This document shows, piece after piece, positions 1 through 7,520 of a stretch of DNA of 38,751 nucleotides (its first letter is position 1; every line of letters begins with the position of its first letter). A program made the translations under genes and the position numbers. The DNA is from a virus. Below the pieces are notes generated by a model. It saw nothing but the letters and a program-made list of their open reading frames with translations. It did not search any database and was not told the origin of the DNA. The DNA lies in the IMG/VR virus record IMGVR_UViG_3300025707_000368, positions 1 through 38,751 of that record. One strand, given 5' to 3'.

Positions 1-278
1 AACCAATCTTTTTGATGCTCTGAAACTCCACCATTTCCATTTCTTCTTCGACTATCCCATATTTTATCATTCCACACCAGTTTCCGCCCCTTAAGCGCCT
101 TACCAATCTTTTCTTTATGTTCTTTTGTCAGCGTTTTTAATTTGCCACTACAACTTTTACAATTCAGTTTTTTATTCTCTGAATTATTTCTAGCATATTT
201 ACTTTTATATGTAATTGTAACATTACACTTAGGACATTTCCTATTAAATAAATTCGGTATTTCTTTATTCCATCTCAT
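1..278 (-). CDS. NUMOD3 zinc-finger homing endonuclease-like protein, 3' end cut by window edge
   Basis: The reading frame is open from an ATG at 278 to the window edge, so the C-terminal catalytic part is missing. The N-terminus has two CxxC pairs (CPKC at residues 15-18, CKSC about 25 residues later), a zinc-finger-like knuckle. A NUMOD3-type DNA-binding segment (KEHKEKIGKALKGR) follows. The same architecture opens the endonuclease at 7517-8287, so this is probably a second free-standing homing endonuclease of the same family. An in-frame ATG at 293 would add five residues; neither start has a clear Shine-Dalgarno site. A 15-bp element identical to one upstream of the other endonuclease overlaps this start region. 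Family level fairly sure; nuclease type unknown because the catalytic end is outside the window. Confidence 0.7.
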   Translation of the reverse strand, partial: MRWNKEIPNLFNRKCPKCNVTITYKSKYARNNSENKKLNCKSCSGKLKTLTKEHKEKIGKALKGRKLVWNDKIWDSRRRNGNGGVSEHQKDW

Positions 279-291
279 ATTAATAAGTATC
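277..291 (-). promoter_or_regulatory. 15-bp element shared with the other homing endonuclease leader
   Basis: The minus strand reads GATACTTATTAATAT here and identically at 8314-8328, in both cases just upstream of a NUMOD3 endonuclease gene. A shorter version (GATACTTATTA) lies upstream of the ssb gene near 35881-35892. It could be a phage-specific promoter or a footprint of endonuclease cassette mobility; the sequence alone does not decide. Confidence 0.4.
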
Positions 292-329
292 ATTTGATTG
301 TATTTTTCACTAAGTAAAAGATAAAATAA

Positions 330-863
330 CTAAATTTTCTTTTCATCAACAATTAAGTCCATTTTTTTCAAAAGTTTATATTCTTCACTTTCAGTATCCA
401 TAACCTTTTCATTATAGATTTCATATGGTGCATTAACTCTCCATCCCCATTTCTGAATATGATGTTCTGTTATACCATCGACTGTATTCACTCTTGGTAC
501 ATATATTAAATCAACTCCATCATTCATTTCTATTATTTGTTTAAGTTGTTGTAATAATGCTTCGTGTGGCTGCTCATCCGCATCGATATGAAATATATAA
601 TCTCCCGTAGAGTTTTCTATAACCGAATTCTTTTGAGCCGAAAAATCACCATCAAGTTTTCTCTGATACACTTTGATAGTTTTCATATCTTCGTGTCCAT
701 ATTGTTGAACCCATGATTGAATTACAAATTGAGTTTCTTCATCTGAATAATCATCACATATAACTATCTCATCTTCAGGATCAGTTTTGTGTATTAATAT
801 TTCTAATAACTTATTGAGTTCATCGGCCTCATTATGTACAGTTATTCCATAACTTATTTTCAT
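330..863 (-). CDS. Family 2 glycosyltransferase (GT-A fold), short
   Basis: A 177-residue protein with the classical GT2 N-terminus (ISYGITVHNEADELNKLLE), an acidic sugar-nucleotide pocket (EIVICDDYSDE, residues 32-42) and a DxD metal site in HIDADEQP at about residues 92-99. The acceptor-binding half that usually brings GT2 enzymes to 230-300 residues is largely absent, so it is short or minimal. The ATG overlaps the upstream stop by 4 nt (ATGA), implying coupled translation. It is one of four glycosyltransferases here and probably glycosylates a phage structure, DNA or host glycan; the substrate cannot be read from sequence. Confidence 0.8.
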   Translation of the reverse strand: MKISYGITVHNEADELNKLLEILIHKTDPEDEIVICDDYSDEETQFVIQSWVQQYGHEDMKTIKVYQRKLDGDFSAQKNSVIENSTGDYIFHIDADEQPHEALLQQLKQIIEMNDGVDLIYVPRVNTVDGITEHHIQKWGWRVNAPYEIYNEKVMDTESEEYKLLKKMDLIVDEKKI

Positions 864-1345
864 AATTCAAATAACTTCTCGTATTGTTTCATTATCTCTT
901 CACTAAATTTATCTACAGTATCTTTTGGTATTCTCAAATAATCCATTTCTAAATAAACTCTTCTCTTTCTACATTCTCGTCTACTATATGTTCTAAAAAA
1001 TTTATACCAAGGTCTTAATCTACCAGTCAATTTAATTGTTCCAGCCTTACTCAACCTATCTGGTAAATCTCCAGCAACTGCACCCTCTTCAAACTCTAAT
1101 CCACCAACTCTTTTGAATAACATCTCTAACTTAGTCTCAGTAATTGGTCTTGTAATTTGTGTATCTAATTGAATACCAACTACAAATCTTTTAATTCTTT
1201 TTGTAGTTTTCTTTCTATATCTCATATCAGGATTAATTATCAATACAGTTCTCTTGTATGATTTATTTGACCCCTCACTTTTATATCCAAAAGTTACAAT
1301 CTGTCCTGGTTCAACTGCATGCCAAGCTGTATTTCTAAGAGCCAT
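860..1345 (-). CDS. Conserved-looking phage protein of unknown function
   Basis: A 161-residue basic protein I do not recognise with confidence. The first third contains PGQIVTFGYKSEGSNKSYKR followed by a hydrophobic strand (TVLIINPDM), resembling a small beta-barrel. The C-terminal half is rich in Arg/Lys with a repeated RR/KR character (YSRRECRKRR). It overlaps the upstream zinc-ribbon gene by 11 nt and the downstream glycosyltransferase by 4 nt, so it belongs to the same polycistron. A nucleic-acid-binding role is possible from its charge, but that is only inference. Confidence 0.65.
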   Translation of the reverse strand: MALRNTAWHAVEPGQIVTFGYKSEGSNKSYKRTVLIINPDMRYRKKTTKRIKRFVVGIQLDTQITRPITETKLEMLFKRVGGLEFEEGAVAGDLPDRLSKAGTIKLTGRLRPWYKFFRTYSRRECRKRRVYLEMDYLRIPKDTVDKFSEEIMKQYEKLFEL

Positions 1346-1790
1346 TACTTATATCCTTTACTATTCCCATTTTTTGACAACACTCTAAGAATTCATATTG
1401 TCCAAATGTTTTTGAATTATCTACATCTAACATCTTATCATGTCCTTTATACTTTTCATCCTTTTGTTCTTCTTTCGTTAACTTACGAACTTGAGCTAAT
1501 TTATAGTTCCAATTAGTTTGAGTTCCCTCTGGATATATCATACCCAACTCTCCCATATTAACTATAGATGGAAACCACATTATCTCTCTATCTTCATCAT
1601 AAAAACAAACATCATTCATTAATTGTGTTGCTCCTAATTGTGCCGTTTTCAATTCATTACTTTCATATTTAAATGTAGTATTAGAATTATATCCACACCT
1701 AAAACACATAAAAGAACTAAATTCTTTTTGCATCTCTTCGAAACAATGGTCTGTATCAAAACATACTGGACAATCTATTACCTTTTCCAT
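1335..1790 (-). CDS. Small protein with N-terminal zinc ribbon
   Basis: A 151-residue protein opening with CPVC (residues 8-11) and a second pair CFRC about 20 residues later, forming a four-cysteine zinc ribbon. The rest is acidic and aromatic with no signal peptide or membrane span, and two further cysteines lie near the end (LECCQKMG). It lies one base downstream of the GT4 gene and overlaps the next gene by 11 nt. Similar small zinc-ribbon proteins are common in T4-like genomes, but I cannot name a function. Confidence 0.6.
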   Translation of the reverse strand: MEKVIDCPVCFDTDHCFEEMQKEFSSFMCFRCGYNSNTTFKYESNELKTAQLGATQLMNDVCFYDEDREIMWFPSIVNMGELGMIYPEGTQTNWNYKLAQVRKLTKEEQKDEKYKGHDKMLDVDNSKTFGQYEFLECCQKMGIVKDISNGS

Positions 1791-1791
1791 A

Positions 1792-3141
1792 TTACTTTGT
1801 TACCTTCTTTAAAGCTGGTAATTTCAATTTACCCTTTACTGGTTCCCCTTTTACTGGAGTACCTTCAATCTTTTGTAATTTGGGTAATTTTAATTCAACT
1901 TGTTTTGGAACTGATTCTATCAATGGTGTTATTATTTTATCTAACTTTTCCTTCATCTTCTCATAACTAAATAGTGATTTAGTATAAACTTGTAGTTGTT
2001 TAGACTTAACTAAATATTTAATATAGTTTTTCACAACATCTTTCATTATCTGTGAAGCATGTTGGTAATTAACTTGAAACCATTGTGAACCTTCAAAATA
2101 TATTTCTTTAGGAAATGAGTTTTTAGGTACTTTAGCTAAACTACCACTCAATAGTACTGAATAATTTGGATTCAAGAAATCTTGTTGTCCACTCCAACCT
2201 GGAGCAATAACAGGTTTTCCACTTTGAGCTGCCTCTAATAATGGTCTACCAAATCCCTCTCCGTGTGTGAAAGAAATATGAGCCTTAACCTTTGGATGAT
2301 TATACATTTCATTCATTTCCTCATCTGTTAAATCTCCGTGTATTAAATATACTGGAGGTAATATTCCTTTAATATCTTTTTTAATAGTTTTTATTTTTGT
2401 TAAAATTTCTTCTCTATCTATAATTGAAAATGTAGCACCACTTGTTTTCAAAATAAGTCCTGGTGGTTTCTTTTGATTCTTGAATGTCTCACAAAAAACT
2501 TTAACCATCATACCTAAATCTTTTCTATCTTCTCCAAGATTTCCACTCAACCAATGTCCTGTTGATAAAAAATTCCAATCATTATCAATGGAATCAAATG
2601 TTTCTTTAACCACCTCATTTATTTCATTCGTTGGTCTATAAACATTAGTATCAACTCCTTCAAATAAAGTTTCCATTGGTTTAGTTACTTTAAGAAGTGA
2701 GCCTTTATTTCCTTGTTTATCTTGAGATTCAAATTCTGCTTGATCAAATCCTTGTTTAGAAAATTCTGAAGTAAGGATATTTAAATCCATTCTATTCATA
2801 CCTTCAATCCACTTTGGGGGCGGTATAGTTGTTTCAATACCCGCAGTCATACCAATATTCTTTTTACCTAATGGTTGAAATTCATTTGGTACTACAATAT
2901 GAATATGTAATTCTGGTTGTTTTGGTAAACTTGGTTCAGTTAACATACACTCTTTTATTTTATCATGTATTGGATTACCATCTTCTAATGCATTCATTGG
3001 TGTATTCCCCCAACGAACTGGATTTACCTTAACTTCGTATTTATCTAAATCAAGTAAAGCACTGACAATATCTCGGGAGTGATTTCCGTATCCACTACGA
3101 GTTTTTACTGGTGCTGTAACTAAAACTAATGGTTTACTCAT
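1792..3141 (-). CDS. Family 4-type (GT-B) glycosyltransferase
   Basis: A 449-residue GT-B glycosyltransferase. The N-terminal domain starts LVLVTAPVKTRSGYGNHSRD, a glycine loop after beta-1. The C-terminal nucleotide-sugar domain has the EX7E-type signature FTHGEGFGRPLLEAAQSGKP at about residues 292-311, then VIAPGWSGQQDFL. The last 35 residues are a Pro/Lys-rich tail containing LKLPKL and LKLPAL. The same peptide opens the second GT-B enzyme (3717-5150), suggesting a shared docking or linker sequence. It overlaps the upstream small basic gene by 4 nt (ATGA). Donor and acceptor are unknown. Confidence 0.88.
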   Translation of the reverse strand: MSKPLVLVTAPVKTRSGYGNHSRDIVSALLDLDKYEVKVNPVRWGNTPMNALEDGNPIHDKIKECMLTEPSLPKQPELHIHIVVPNEFQPLGKKNIGMTAGIETTIPPPKWIEGMNRMDLNILTSEFSKQGFDQAEFESQDKQGNKGSLLKVTKPMETLFEGVDTNVYRPTNEINEVVKETFDSIDNDWNFLSTGHWLSGNLGEDRKDLGMMVKVFCETFKNQKKPPGLILKTSGATFSIIDREEILTKIKTIKKDIKGILPPVYLIHGDLTDEEMNEMYNHPKVKAHISFTHGEGFGRPLLEAAQSGKPVIAPGWSGQQDFLNPNYSVLLSGSLAKVPKNSFPKEIYFEGSQWFQVNYQHASQIMKDVVKNYIKYLVKSKQLQVYTKSLFSYEKMKEKLDKIITPLIESVPKQVELKLPKLQKIEGTPVKGEPVKGKLKLPALKKVTK

Positions 3142-3341
3142 TTATTCCTTCTCCGTTTCTGAATCATCTCTTTGGTTATCTCATGATATGGAACTTCATA
3201 AATACCTTCCATCATTCTTTTATGTTTATCTCTATTGAGCATCGCAAGATATGAGTTTGTAGGTTTCTTCCTACGATTACTTAATTTACTTCGTAAAAGT
3301 TTTTTAAATTTTTTCTTAGTATTACTTTTCGTTATTCGCAC
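3138..3341 (-). CDS. Small highly basic protein
   Basis: A 67-residue protein with more than a third Lys/Arg (TKKKFKKLLRSKLSNRRKK near the start, RRRNK at the end). The only suitable start is a GTG at 3341, three bases after the stop of the preceding small membrane gene. Its stop overlaps the GT4 start by ATGA. The charge suggests nucleic acid or phosphate-surface binding, but there is no recognisable domain. Support comes mainly from tight packing in the operon. Confidence 0.55.
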   Translation of the reverse strand: MRITKSNTKKKFKKLLRSKLSNRRKKPTNSYLAMLNRDKHKRMMEGIYEVPYHEITKEMIQKRRRNK

Positions 3342-3344
3342 TTG

Positions 3345-3527
3345 TTACTCCCAAATTCTAGCTAATCTACGAATGAAACCAAGTGTGGCTCCGAATCCAA
3401 ATGCTATTGCGGCTACTTGGAAATTTTCCATATATAGTGCCATAGCAGATAACATATATGTAGCAAATCTTGCTACACCATATAGTGAAAAATTACCACT
3501 TGCTTCTACAAATTGTTGTCTTGTCAT
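3345..3527 (-). CDS. Small membrane-associated protein
   Basis: A 60-residue protein with two hydrophobic stretches, roughly residues 16-33 (YGVARFATYMLSAMALYM) and 37-50 (QVAAIAFGFGATLG), separated by a short polar turn and followed by a basic end (RRLARIWE). This is a two-helix hairpin topology, as in small inner-membrane or holin-like proteins. The start codon shares one base with the preceding stop (TAATG), so expression is coupled. A holin cannot be claimed because no lysin lies nearby. Confidence 0.55.
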   Translation of the reverse strand: MTRQQFVEASGNFSLYGVARFATYMLSAMALYMENFQVAAIAFGFGATLGFIRRLARIWE

Positions 3528-3706
3528 TATTTACCTCTTTTTTTAGGGAATGCTGGTGATAAAAGTTTTTTAAATCCTCTTGAAACTCTTGTCCAAAATT
3601 GATCTTCTTTACCTCTAAAATTACCGATAATATTACCATCTTTGGTTCTTTTTACAGTAGTTGTTAGTGATTTTCTTGTTTTTGTTTTTGTTGTTTTTTT
3701 CGGCAT
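3527..3706 (-). CDS. Small basic protein, 59 residues
   Basis: An ATG at 3706 with a good RBS (GGAG about 9 nt upstream) opens a 59-codon frame ending in TAA that overlaps the next ATG (TAATG). The N-terminus is almost entirely Lys/Thr (MPKKTTKTKTRK), followed by GNIIGNFRGKEDQFWTR and a basic end (FPKKRGK). No domain is recognised. The RBS, coupled stop and placement between two real genes make it credible despite its size. Confidence 0.6.
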   Translation of the reverse strand: MPKKTTKTKTRKSLTTTVKRTKDGNIIGNFRGKEDQFWTRVSRGFKKLLSPAFPKKRGK

Positions 3707-3716
3707 TTTATTTCTC

Positions 3717-5150
3717 CTATACCTTGTATGTATTTACTCTTTTTCTTGGTGTCCAGTTTTTCCATGCTGTTTCCATGTGGTCTATGAAATTCTTACTCAT
3801 CCAACGAACACTCTGCATTGAATCATCACTCTTTACAAAATAATGTCCTTTAGTACCACATCTTTTTCTTGGGTCTTTACCCATTTCATACCATTCTTTT
3901 ATAGCATTTCCTGCATCTACCCAATCACATCTATCATCAAAGATATATGGTGTTGGTACTGAACCCATTAGTGAACGAGTCTTTGGCCATACTGGCTTCA
4001 CCCATTCTCCCCAAGTTAATTCTTCATTGTGTTCCCACTTTCTCCAATCGTGTAGTGATTTAATTTCTTTATAATCTTCAGCAGTTAGAAACTTATCCTT
4101 TACTTTAAATCCACATTGGTCTTGCATCCCTCCTGTAACATTTACTACAATTGGTGTTCCACACATTAATGATTCACAAGTACCTAATCCAAATCCTTCA
4201 TTGGATGCAAGATTCATTGTTACATCTGATATATTATATAAAAAATTCATTTGTTTATTATCAAGTTTTTGGTGCGAAAATACCACTTGACATTCTGGAG
4301 CTAAAGCCTCAACAAGTGCTGGAATATCTGTTCCATTATCATCAACTGGTTGAGTATGCATTACATAAGCAACTCTACTTTGTTTCTCTTTTGGTAAAGT
4401 ATTTACAAATTCTTTAAATGCCAAAATAGAATCACCAACCATCTTTCTTCGTATATTCCTATTCACATATAATAAAATAAAATCAATTGGTCTATTACCT
4501 ACTAATTCCTGTTTAAACTTTTTCATTTCTAACAATTCTTTGTTATCTGTAATGGGATAAAAAATTTCTTCATTAGCCCCATGTGGTGAATAAGTGGAAT
4601 CCCAATCTGTTCGTGGTTTTCTTGTACAAACATCATTTACAATAGCAACAGTTTGTTTTGAAATATTCATAATCAAATCAGAACTCTCATAATAATTTTG
4701 ATTATATTTTGGAGCTGGCCAATCATCCCAAATGTTATAATAAAAAATAGGAATATTTTGTCTAATTTCGTGTTCCATTTGATATAACCATTGCCAAAAT
4801 CTTGGGTCTGTATAGTGTAGGATTGCATCAGGTTTTTCTGTTTTGATTAAATGTCGAATCATATCAGGATTACCATATCCACTTGTTGGGAATATTTTTA
4901 ATGATGCATCATAAATTCCTGTTTCTTCTCTAATTGATTCATTCAAATCAAATACTTTACCTTCTTCAGGATGTTTGATTGCTCCACCAACTTGTACCCA
5001 ATCGTATTTATCAATTGTTGAGAGGACAAATTCTCTTGACATCGTACCAACCCCACTTGACATACGAAGATCATCTGATAGTAATAAAATCTTTTTCTTT
5101 TTTCTTGATTTTTTTATAGATTTTAATTTTGGTAATTTTAGTTCTGACAT
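3717..5150 (-). CDS. Family 4-type (GT-B) glycosyltransferase with basic leader
   Basis: A 477-residue GT-B enzyme. Residues 1-19 form a basic leader (MSELKLPKLKSIKKSRKKK), then the first beta strand ILLLSDDL and the glycine loop RMSSGVGTMSREF. The C-terminal domain carries the donor-binding signature NEGFGLGTCESLMCGTPIVV at about residues 315-334, the EX7E-like motif. The leader repeats the LKLPKL peptide that ends the other GT-B enzyme at 1792-3141. An AAAGG RBS precedes the ATG. The pair probably acts successively on one glycan, which is inference from adjacency and the shared peptide. Confidence 0.88.
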   Translation of the reverse strand: MSELKLPKLKSIKKSRKKKKILLLSDDLRMSSGVGTMSREFVLSTIDKYDWVQVGGAIKHPEEGKVFDLNESIREETGIYDASLKIFPTSGYGNPDMIRHLIKTEKPDAILHYTDPRFWQWLYQMEHEIRQNIPIFYYNIWDDWPAPKYNQNYYESSDLIMNISKQTVAIVNDVCTRKPRTDWDSTYSPHGANEEIFYPITDNKELLEMKKFKQELVGNRPIDFILLYVNRNIRRKMVGDSILAFKEFVNTLPKEKQSRVAYVMHTQPVDDNGTDIPALVEALAPECQVVFSHQKLDNKQMNFLYNISDVTMNLASNEGFGLGTCESLMCGTPIVVNVTGGMQDQCGFKVKDKFLTAEDYKEIKSLHDWRKWEHNEELTWGEWVKPVWPKTRSLMGSVPTPYIFDDRCDWVDAGNAIKEWYEMGKDPRKRCGTKGHYFVKSDDSMQSVRWMSKNFIDHMETAWKNWTPRKRVNTYKV

Positions 5151-5172
5151 TTATAACCTTTATTGTTTTTAT

Positions 5173-5367
5173 TTAAAATTTACTTCCGCTTTGATGAAGA
5201 TTATCGTGTTCGAGAATTTTCTTTCTCAACTCCTCATCATAAACAAATAAATCAAGAGTCCTATTCACTAATTTTTGTAATGAAAATTCACTCTCAATTG
5301 TTTCGTTTTTAAATTTCTTGTATAACTCCGATATAACTTTAACCGAAGTTAGTTTTATTTCACTCAT
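5173..5367 (-). CDS. Small ribbon-helix-helix-like DNA-binding protein
   Basis: A 64-residue protein beginning MSEIKLTSVKVISELYKKFK, a short beta strand followed by a helix, then SLQKLVNRTLDLFVYDEEL as a second helix. This matches the size and layout of Arc/CopG (ribbon-helix-helix) repressors. It has a clear GGAG RBS and a sigma70-type promoter candidate immediately upstream (5395-5423), so it may be transcribed separately. It would act as a dimeric operator-binding regulator if the assignment is right; its target is unknown. Confidence 0.55.
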   Translation of the reverse strand: MSEIKLTSVKVISELYKKFKNETIESEFSLQKLVNRTLDLFVYDEELRKKILEHDNLHQSGSKF

Positions 5368-5394
5368 ATTTTAACTCCATCTTGTATATATGTA

Positions 5395-5423
5395 TATATA
5401 ATAATAAATATAACCTTAATCAA
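5395..5423 (-). promoter_or_regulatory. Candidate sigma70-type promoter for the RHH-like gene
   Basis: The minus strand reads TTGATT (5418-5423), a 17-nt spacer and TATATA (5395-5400), about 30 nt upstream of the ATG at 5367. It lies inside the end of the preceding SLOG gene. It is weaker than the four TTGACT/TATATT promoters in this window because the surrounding region is generally TA-rich. Confidence 0.4.
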
Positions 5424-5823
5424 TAATAATGTACTTTTTTAATAACTTTTTTGCGTGTCCAATTGTATCCATTGTTCCTTTAGAGACAACACCATTGGGT
5501 ATAAATGCTACAACTTTATCACTATATTCTGCTATTTCTTTATTTCTTTTAAAGTAATTCCATACTGCATATGGTTTACCATAATTGAAACTCTCTTTAA
5601 CACAATGTATATTGTGTGTATAATGTTGTGGTGGAAATTCTACATATTTCATATCAAACTCTAATGCATATTTCTTAGCCAATCCATCAGCTCCATCCTT
5701 TTGGCCACCACTAACTATCTCTAATTCATCTCCAAACTTTTCTTTAAGTTTAAAAATAAAATCTTTTATCTTTTTTGTATTTGTATAACCTCGACTACCG
5801 ACTATTGCTATCTTAATAATCAT
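5416..5823 (-). CDS. SLOG/YspA-like (DUF2493-type) nucleotide-binding protein
   Basis: A 135-residue Rossmann-like protein. Family hallmarks are the first strand and loop IKIAIVGSRGYTN (residues 3-15) and the GADGLAKKYALE helix after the glycine-rich SGGQKDGAD loop. Both are typical of the SLOG/YspA family that binds nucleotides or nucleotide-derived ligands. The end region SKGTMDTIGHAKKL provides the usual second ligand loop. SLOG proteins occur widely in phages and in defence or NAD/ADP-ribose contexts, but this role is unproven. It overlaps the upstream gene by 11 nt. Confidence 0.75.
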   Translation of the reverse strand: MIIKIAIVGSRGYTNTKKIKDFIFKLKEKFGDELEIVSGGQKDGADGLAKKYALEFDMKYVEFPPQHYTHNIHCVKESFNYGKPYAVWNYFKRNKEIAEYSDKVVAFIPNGVVSKGTMDTIGHAKKLLKKYIIID

Positions 5824-6241
5824 TCCTCTTTTGTTTCCGTTTTGGCGGTTTTTCTGATACTGTGAAATCCCATGTTGATTTAAAACTATCTAATCCTTCG
5901 AGTACACCATCCGCCCCATTTGTATATCTGTAAGCAAATCTTGTATACTGTGCCGTGTTGGCAATCGCTATTTGTTTTGGTATAACATCATACCAAATAA
6001 AATCTCTAAACAAATCAAAATATTGTGGACGAACTATAGTTTTAAAATTATTATGTGGTATTCTATCCCACTTCTTAACAAACCCAGCCACATCAACTTT
6101 ATCTCTCGTTTGGTCGAACCAAAAATATAATTTCATATTATTAACTTCATTACCATATTCGGTTATTTTTTCTATAACCTCATCTTCTTTATCTGTACCT
6201 ATAAAATCTGTTAAATACACTCTTAATGTTGGATTAATCAT
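5813..6241 (-). CDS. Hypothetical phage protein
   Basis: A 142-residue soluble protein I do not recognise. It begins MINPTLRVYLTDFIGTDKED, has an aromatic core (KLYFWFDQ; FRDFIWYDVIPKQIAIAN) and a basic end (KPPKRKQKRNDY). The mixed alpha/beta pattern and an Asp in VYLTDFIG resemble small nucleotide- or phosphate-handling folds, but no motif is diagnostic. The ATG overlaps the stop of the nuclease gene upstream (ATGA), so the two are translationally coupled and may act together. Confidence 0.6.
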   Translation of the reverse strand: MINPTLRVYLTDFIGTDKEDEVIEKITEYGNEVNNMKLYFWFDQTRDKVDVAGFVKKWDRIPHNNFKTIVRPQYFDLFRDFIWYDVIPKQIAIANTAQYTRFAYRYTNGADGVLEGLDSFKSTWDFTVSEKPPKRKQKRNDY

Positions 6242-7104
6242 ATCCGTTTCCTATCACATATATCTGGTTTAGTTTTAAACTCACACCACTTACAATTCTT
6301 TGTTGATGGTTCTTTACGATATTCTTTTATATAGTGATTTCCATCATCATCAAAACAATCACTAATAAACTCATCTAATCTTCCTATAACCCTATTGATA
6401 CTTGGTTTACCATTTGCTGGTGTAAAAACCTGTATTCTCTTTTGTGGGAAATCCATATTTTCATATAATTTTCTCTTCAGTATTAAATATTCAATATCTA
6501 TTTTATCCATCGGAATATCATTCTGTTTAGAAAAGAATTGTTTATATAATAATAACTGATTGGTTTTATTCTTATCCATCTTCTGATACTTATTCCAACC
6601 CATTGTGGCAGTTTTAATATCAATAATCTTTATACGGCCTGTTACCTTATTGTGTATAACCACATCCATATACCCATTAAAATTCATATTGTTGGGTAAA
6701 TCATACTCTACACTCATTTCAACCCCAACTAACTCGGTATTCTTCTTTGGAAAATAACCACTCTTTCGTTTCTTAAATTCATTTATCATATAAACACCAT
6801 CTTGATAAAACTCTTTCATTTCTTGTAGTGTTATTGATAACTCATCTTTTGAATCTGATTTAGCGGTTTTGTAATTTTCTTCCATGCGATATTTTAAAAT
6901 ATCTTCTAATGGTAATGCATCTGCTTCTTTAATTGTTCGGCCATAATAACAAACTAAATAGGCTTGAATCACTTCATGTACCGAAGTACCGAAGATAGTA
7001 TAGATATTATCAGTAAATGTACCAAGTTTATCTATATAATTGGATTTCCACATATGAGGGCATTTATCCCATTGTGAAAATTGACTATAACTAACTCTAC
7101 CCAT
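6238..7104 (-). CDS. RecB/Cas4-like PD-(D/E)XK nuclease with Fe-S-type cysteines
   Basis: A 288-residue nuclease of the RecB/Cas4/AddB fold. Visible catalytic elements are His43 in GTSVHEV, Asp147 in GYMDVV, the D-x-K pair Asp162/Lys164 in IIDIKTA and Gln183 in NQLLLY. Four cysteines (Cys15, Cys271, Cys274, Cys283) are arranged as one N-terminal and three C-terminal, the arrangement that binds a 4Fe-4S cluster in Cas4 and AddB. Such enzymes cut or resect single-stranded DNA ends, and in phages they assist recombination or host DNA breakdown. The start overlaps the preceding small gene by 8 nt. Confidence 0.88.
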   Translation of the reverse strand: MGRVSYSQFSQWDKCPHMWKSNYIDKLGTFTDNIYTIFGTSVHEVIQAYLVCYYGRTIKEADALPLEDILKYRMEENYKTAKSDSKDELSITLQEMKEFYQDGVYMINEFKKRKSGYFPKKNTELVGVEMSVEYDLPNNMNFNGYMDVVIHNKVTGRIKIIDIKTATMGWNKYQKMDKNKTNQLLLYKQFFSKQNDIPMDKIDIEYLILKRKLYENMDFPQKRIQVFTPANGKPSINRVIGRLDEFISDCFDDDGNHYIKEYRKEPSTKNCKWCEFKTKPDICDRKRI

Positions 7105-7360
7105 CTACTACGGCTCTACCTTTCATATCTTCCCAATCTCTATTCTTTCTTACTTTATCATTTGTGTCTATAACTGCCTCTAATACTTCTGGTTTAATTA
7201 CCTCATTAAAGTAATACATTACGGCCGCGTCAATATCCATTAACCCAATTGAAATTGGTTTTACTTTATCATCTCTACGAGTTGTATCGTATCCTCTGTT
7301 AAAATTTTTTCTCGTTGATAATATTTTTTCTTTTCTTGGTAAAGTCTTACTTCGTTCCAT
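7097..7360 (-). CDS. Short phage protein, probably truncated or chimeric
   Basis: An 87-residue protein with a basic N-terminus (RKEKILSTRKNFNRGYDTTRR) followed by DDKVKPISIGLMDIDAAVMY. That segment looks like the start of a larger phage protein, but the frame ends soon after at NRDWEDMKGRAVVDG. The same ending (RDWEQLVGRAVV) occurs in the fragment at 8340-8426, on the other side of the homing endonuclease. The simplest reading is a gene rearranged by endonuclease insertion. The ATG overlaps an in-frame stop just upstream (TAATG at 7360). Confidence 0.55.
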   Translation of the reverse strand: MERSKTLPRKEKILSTRKNFNRGYDTTRRDDKVKPISIGLMDIDAAVMYYFNEVIKPEVLEAVIDTNDKVRKNRDWEDMKGRAVVDG

Positions 7361-7400
7361 TAAATACTTCTCACTTCTTCAATGTTAAGATTACTTCGTC

Positions 7401-7520
7401 TTAACAAGTTAGCACTACATATGACTGAATGAATGTGTTGAAACTAATCTCACCCAATGTATTTGTTGAGTTAATTGTGTCCTTTTCAGTATCTCCACCC
7501 ATTAACATATAGAAAGTCAT
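7401..7520 (-). pseudogene. Frame-disrupted small gene downstream of the homing endonuclease
   Basis: An ATG at 7520 overlaps the endonuclease stop (ATGA) and opens 39 codons (MTFYMLMGGDTEKDTINSTN...) that end at 7401. In the -1 frame, the bases from about 7450 to 7358 encode a plausible continuation (SANLLRRSNLNIEEVRSI). Its stop forms the TAATG start of the next gene, the normal junction type in this genome. This suggests one gene broken by a frameshift or a sequencing error. No classical slippery heptamer is visible in the overlap, so programmed frameshifting is less likely. Confidence 0.45.

Noticed and set aside
3345-3527. Holin
   Set aside because: Two hydrophobic helices fit, but there is no endolysin or spanin near it and similar small membrane proteins have many other roles.
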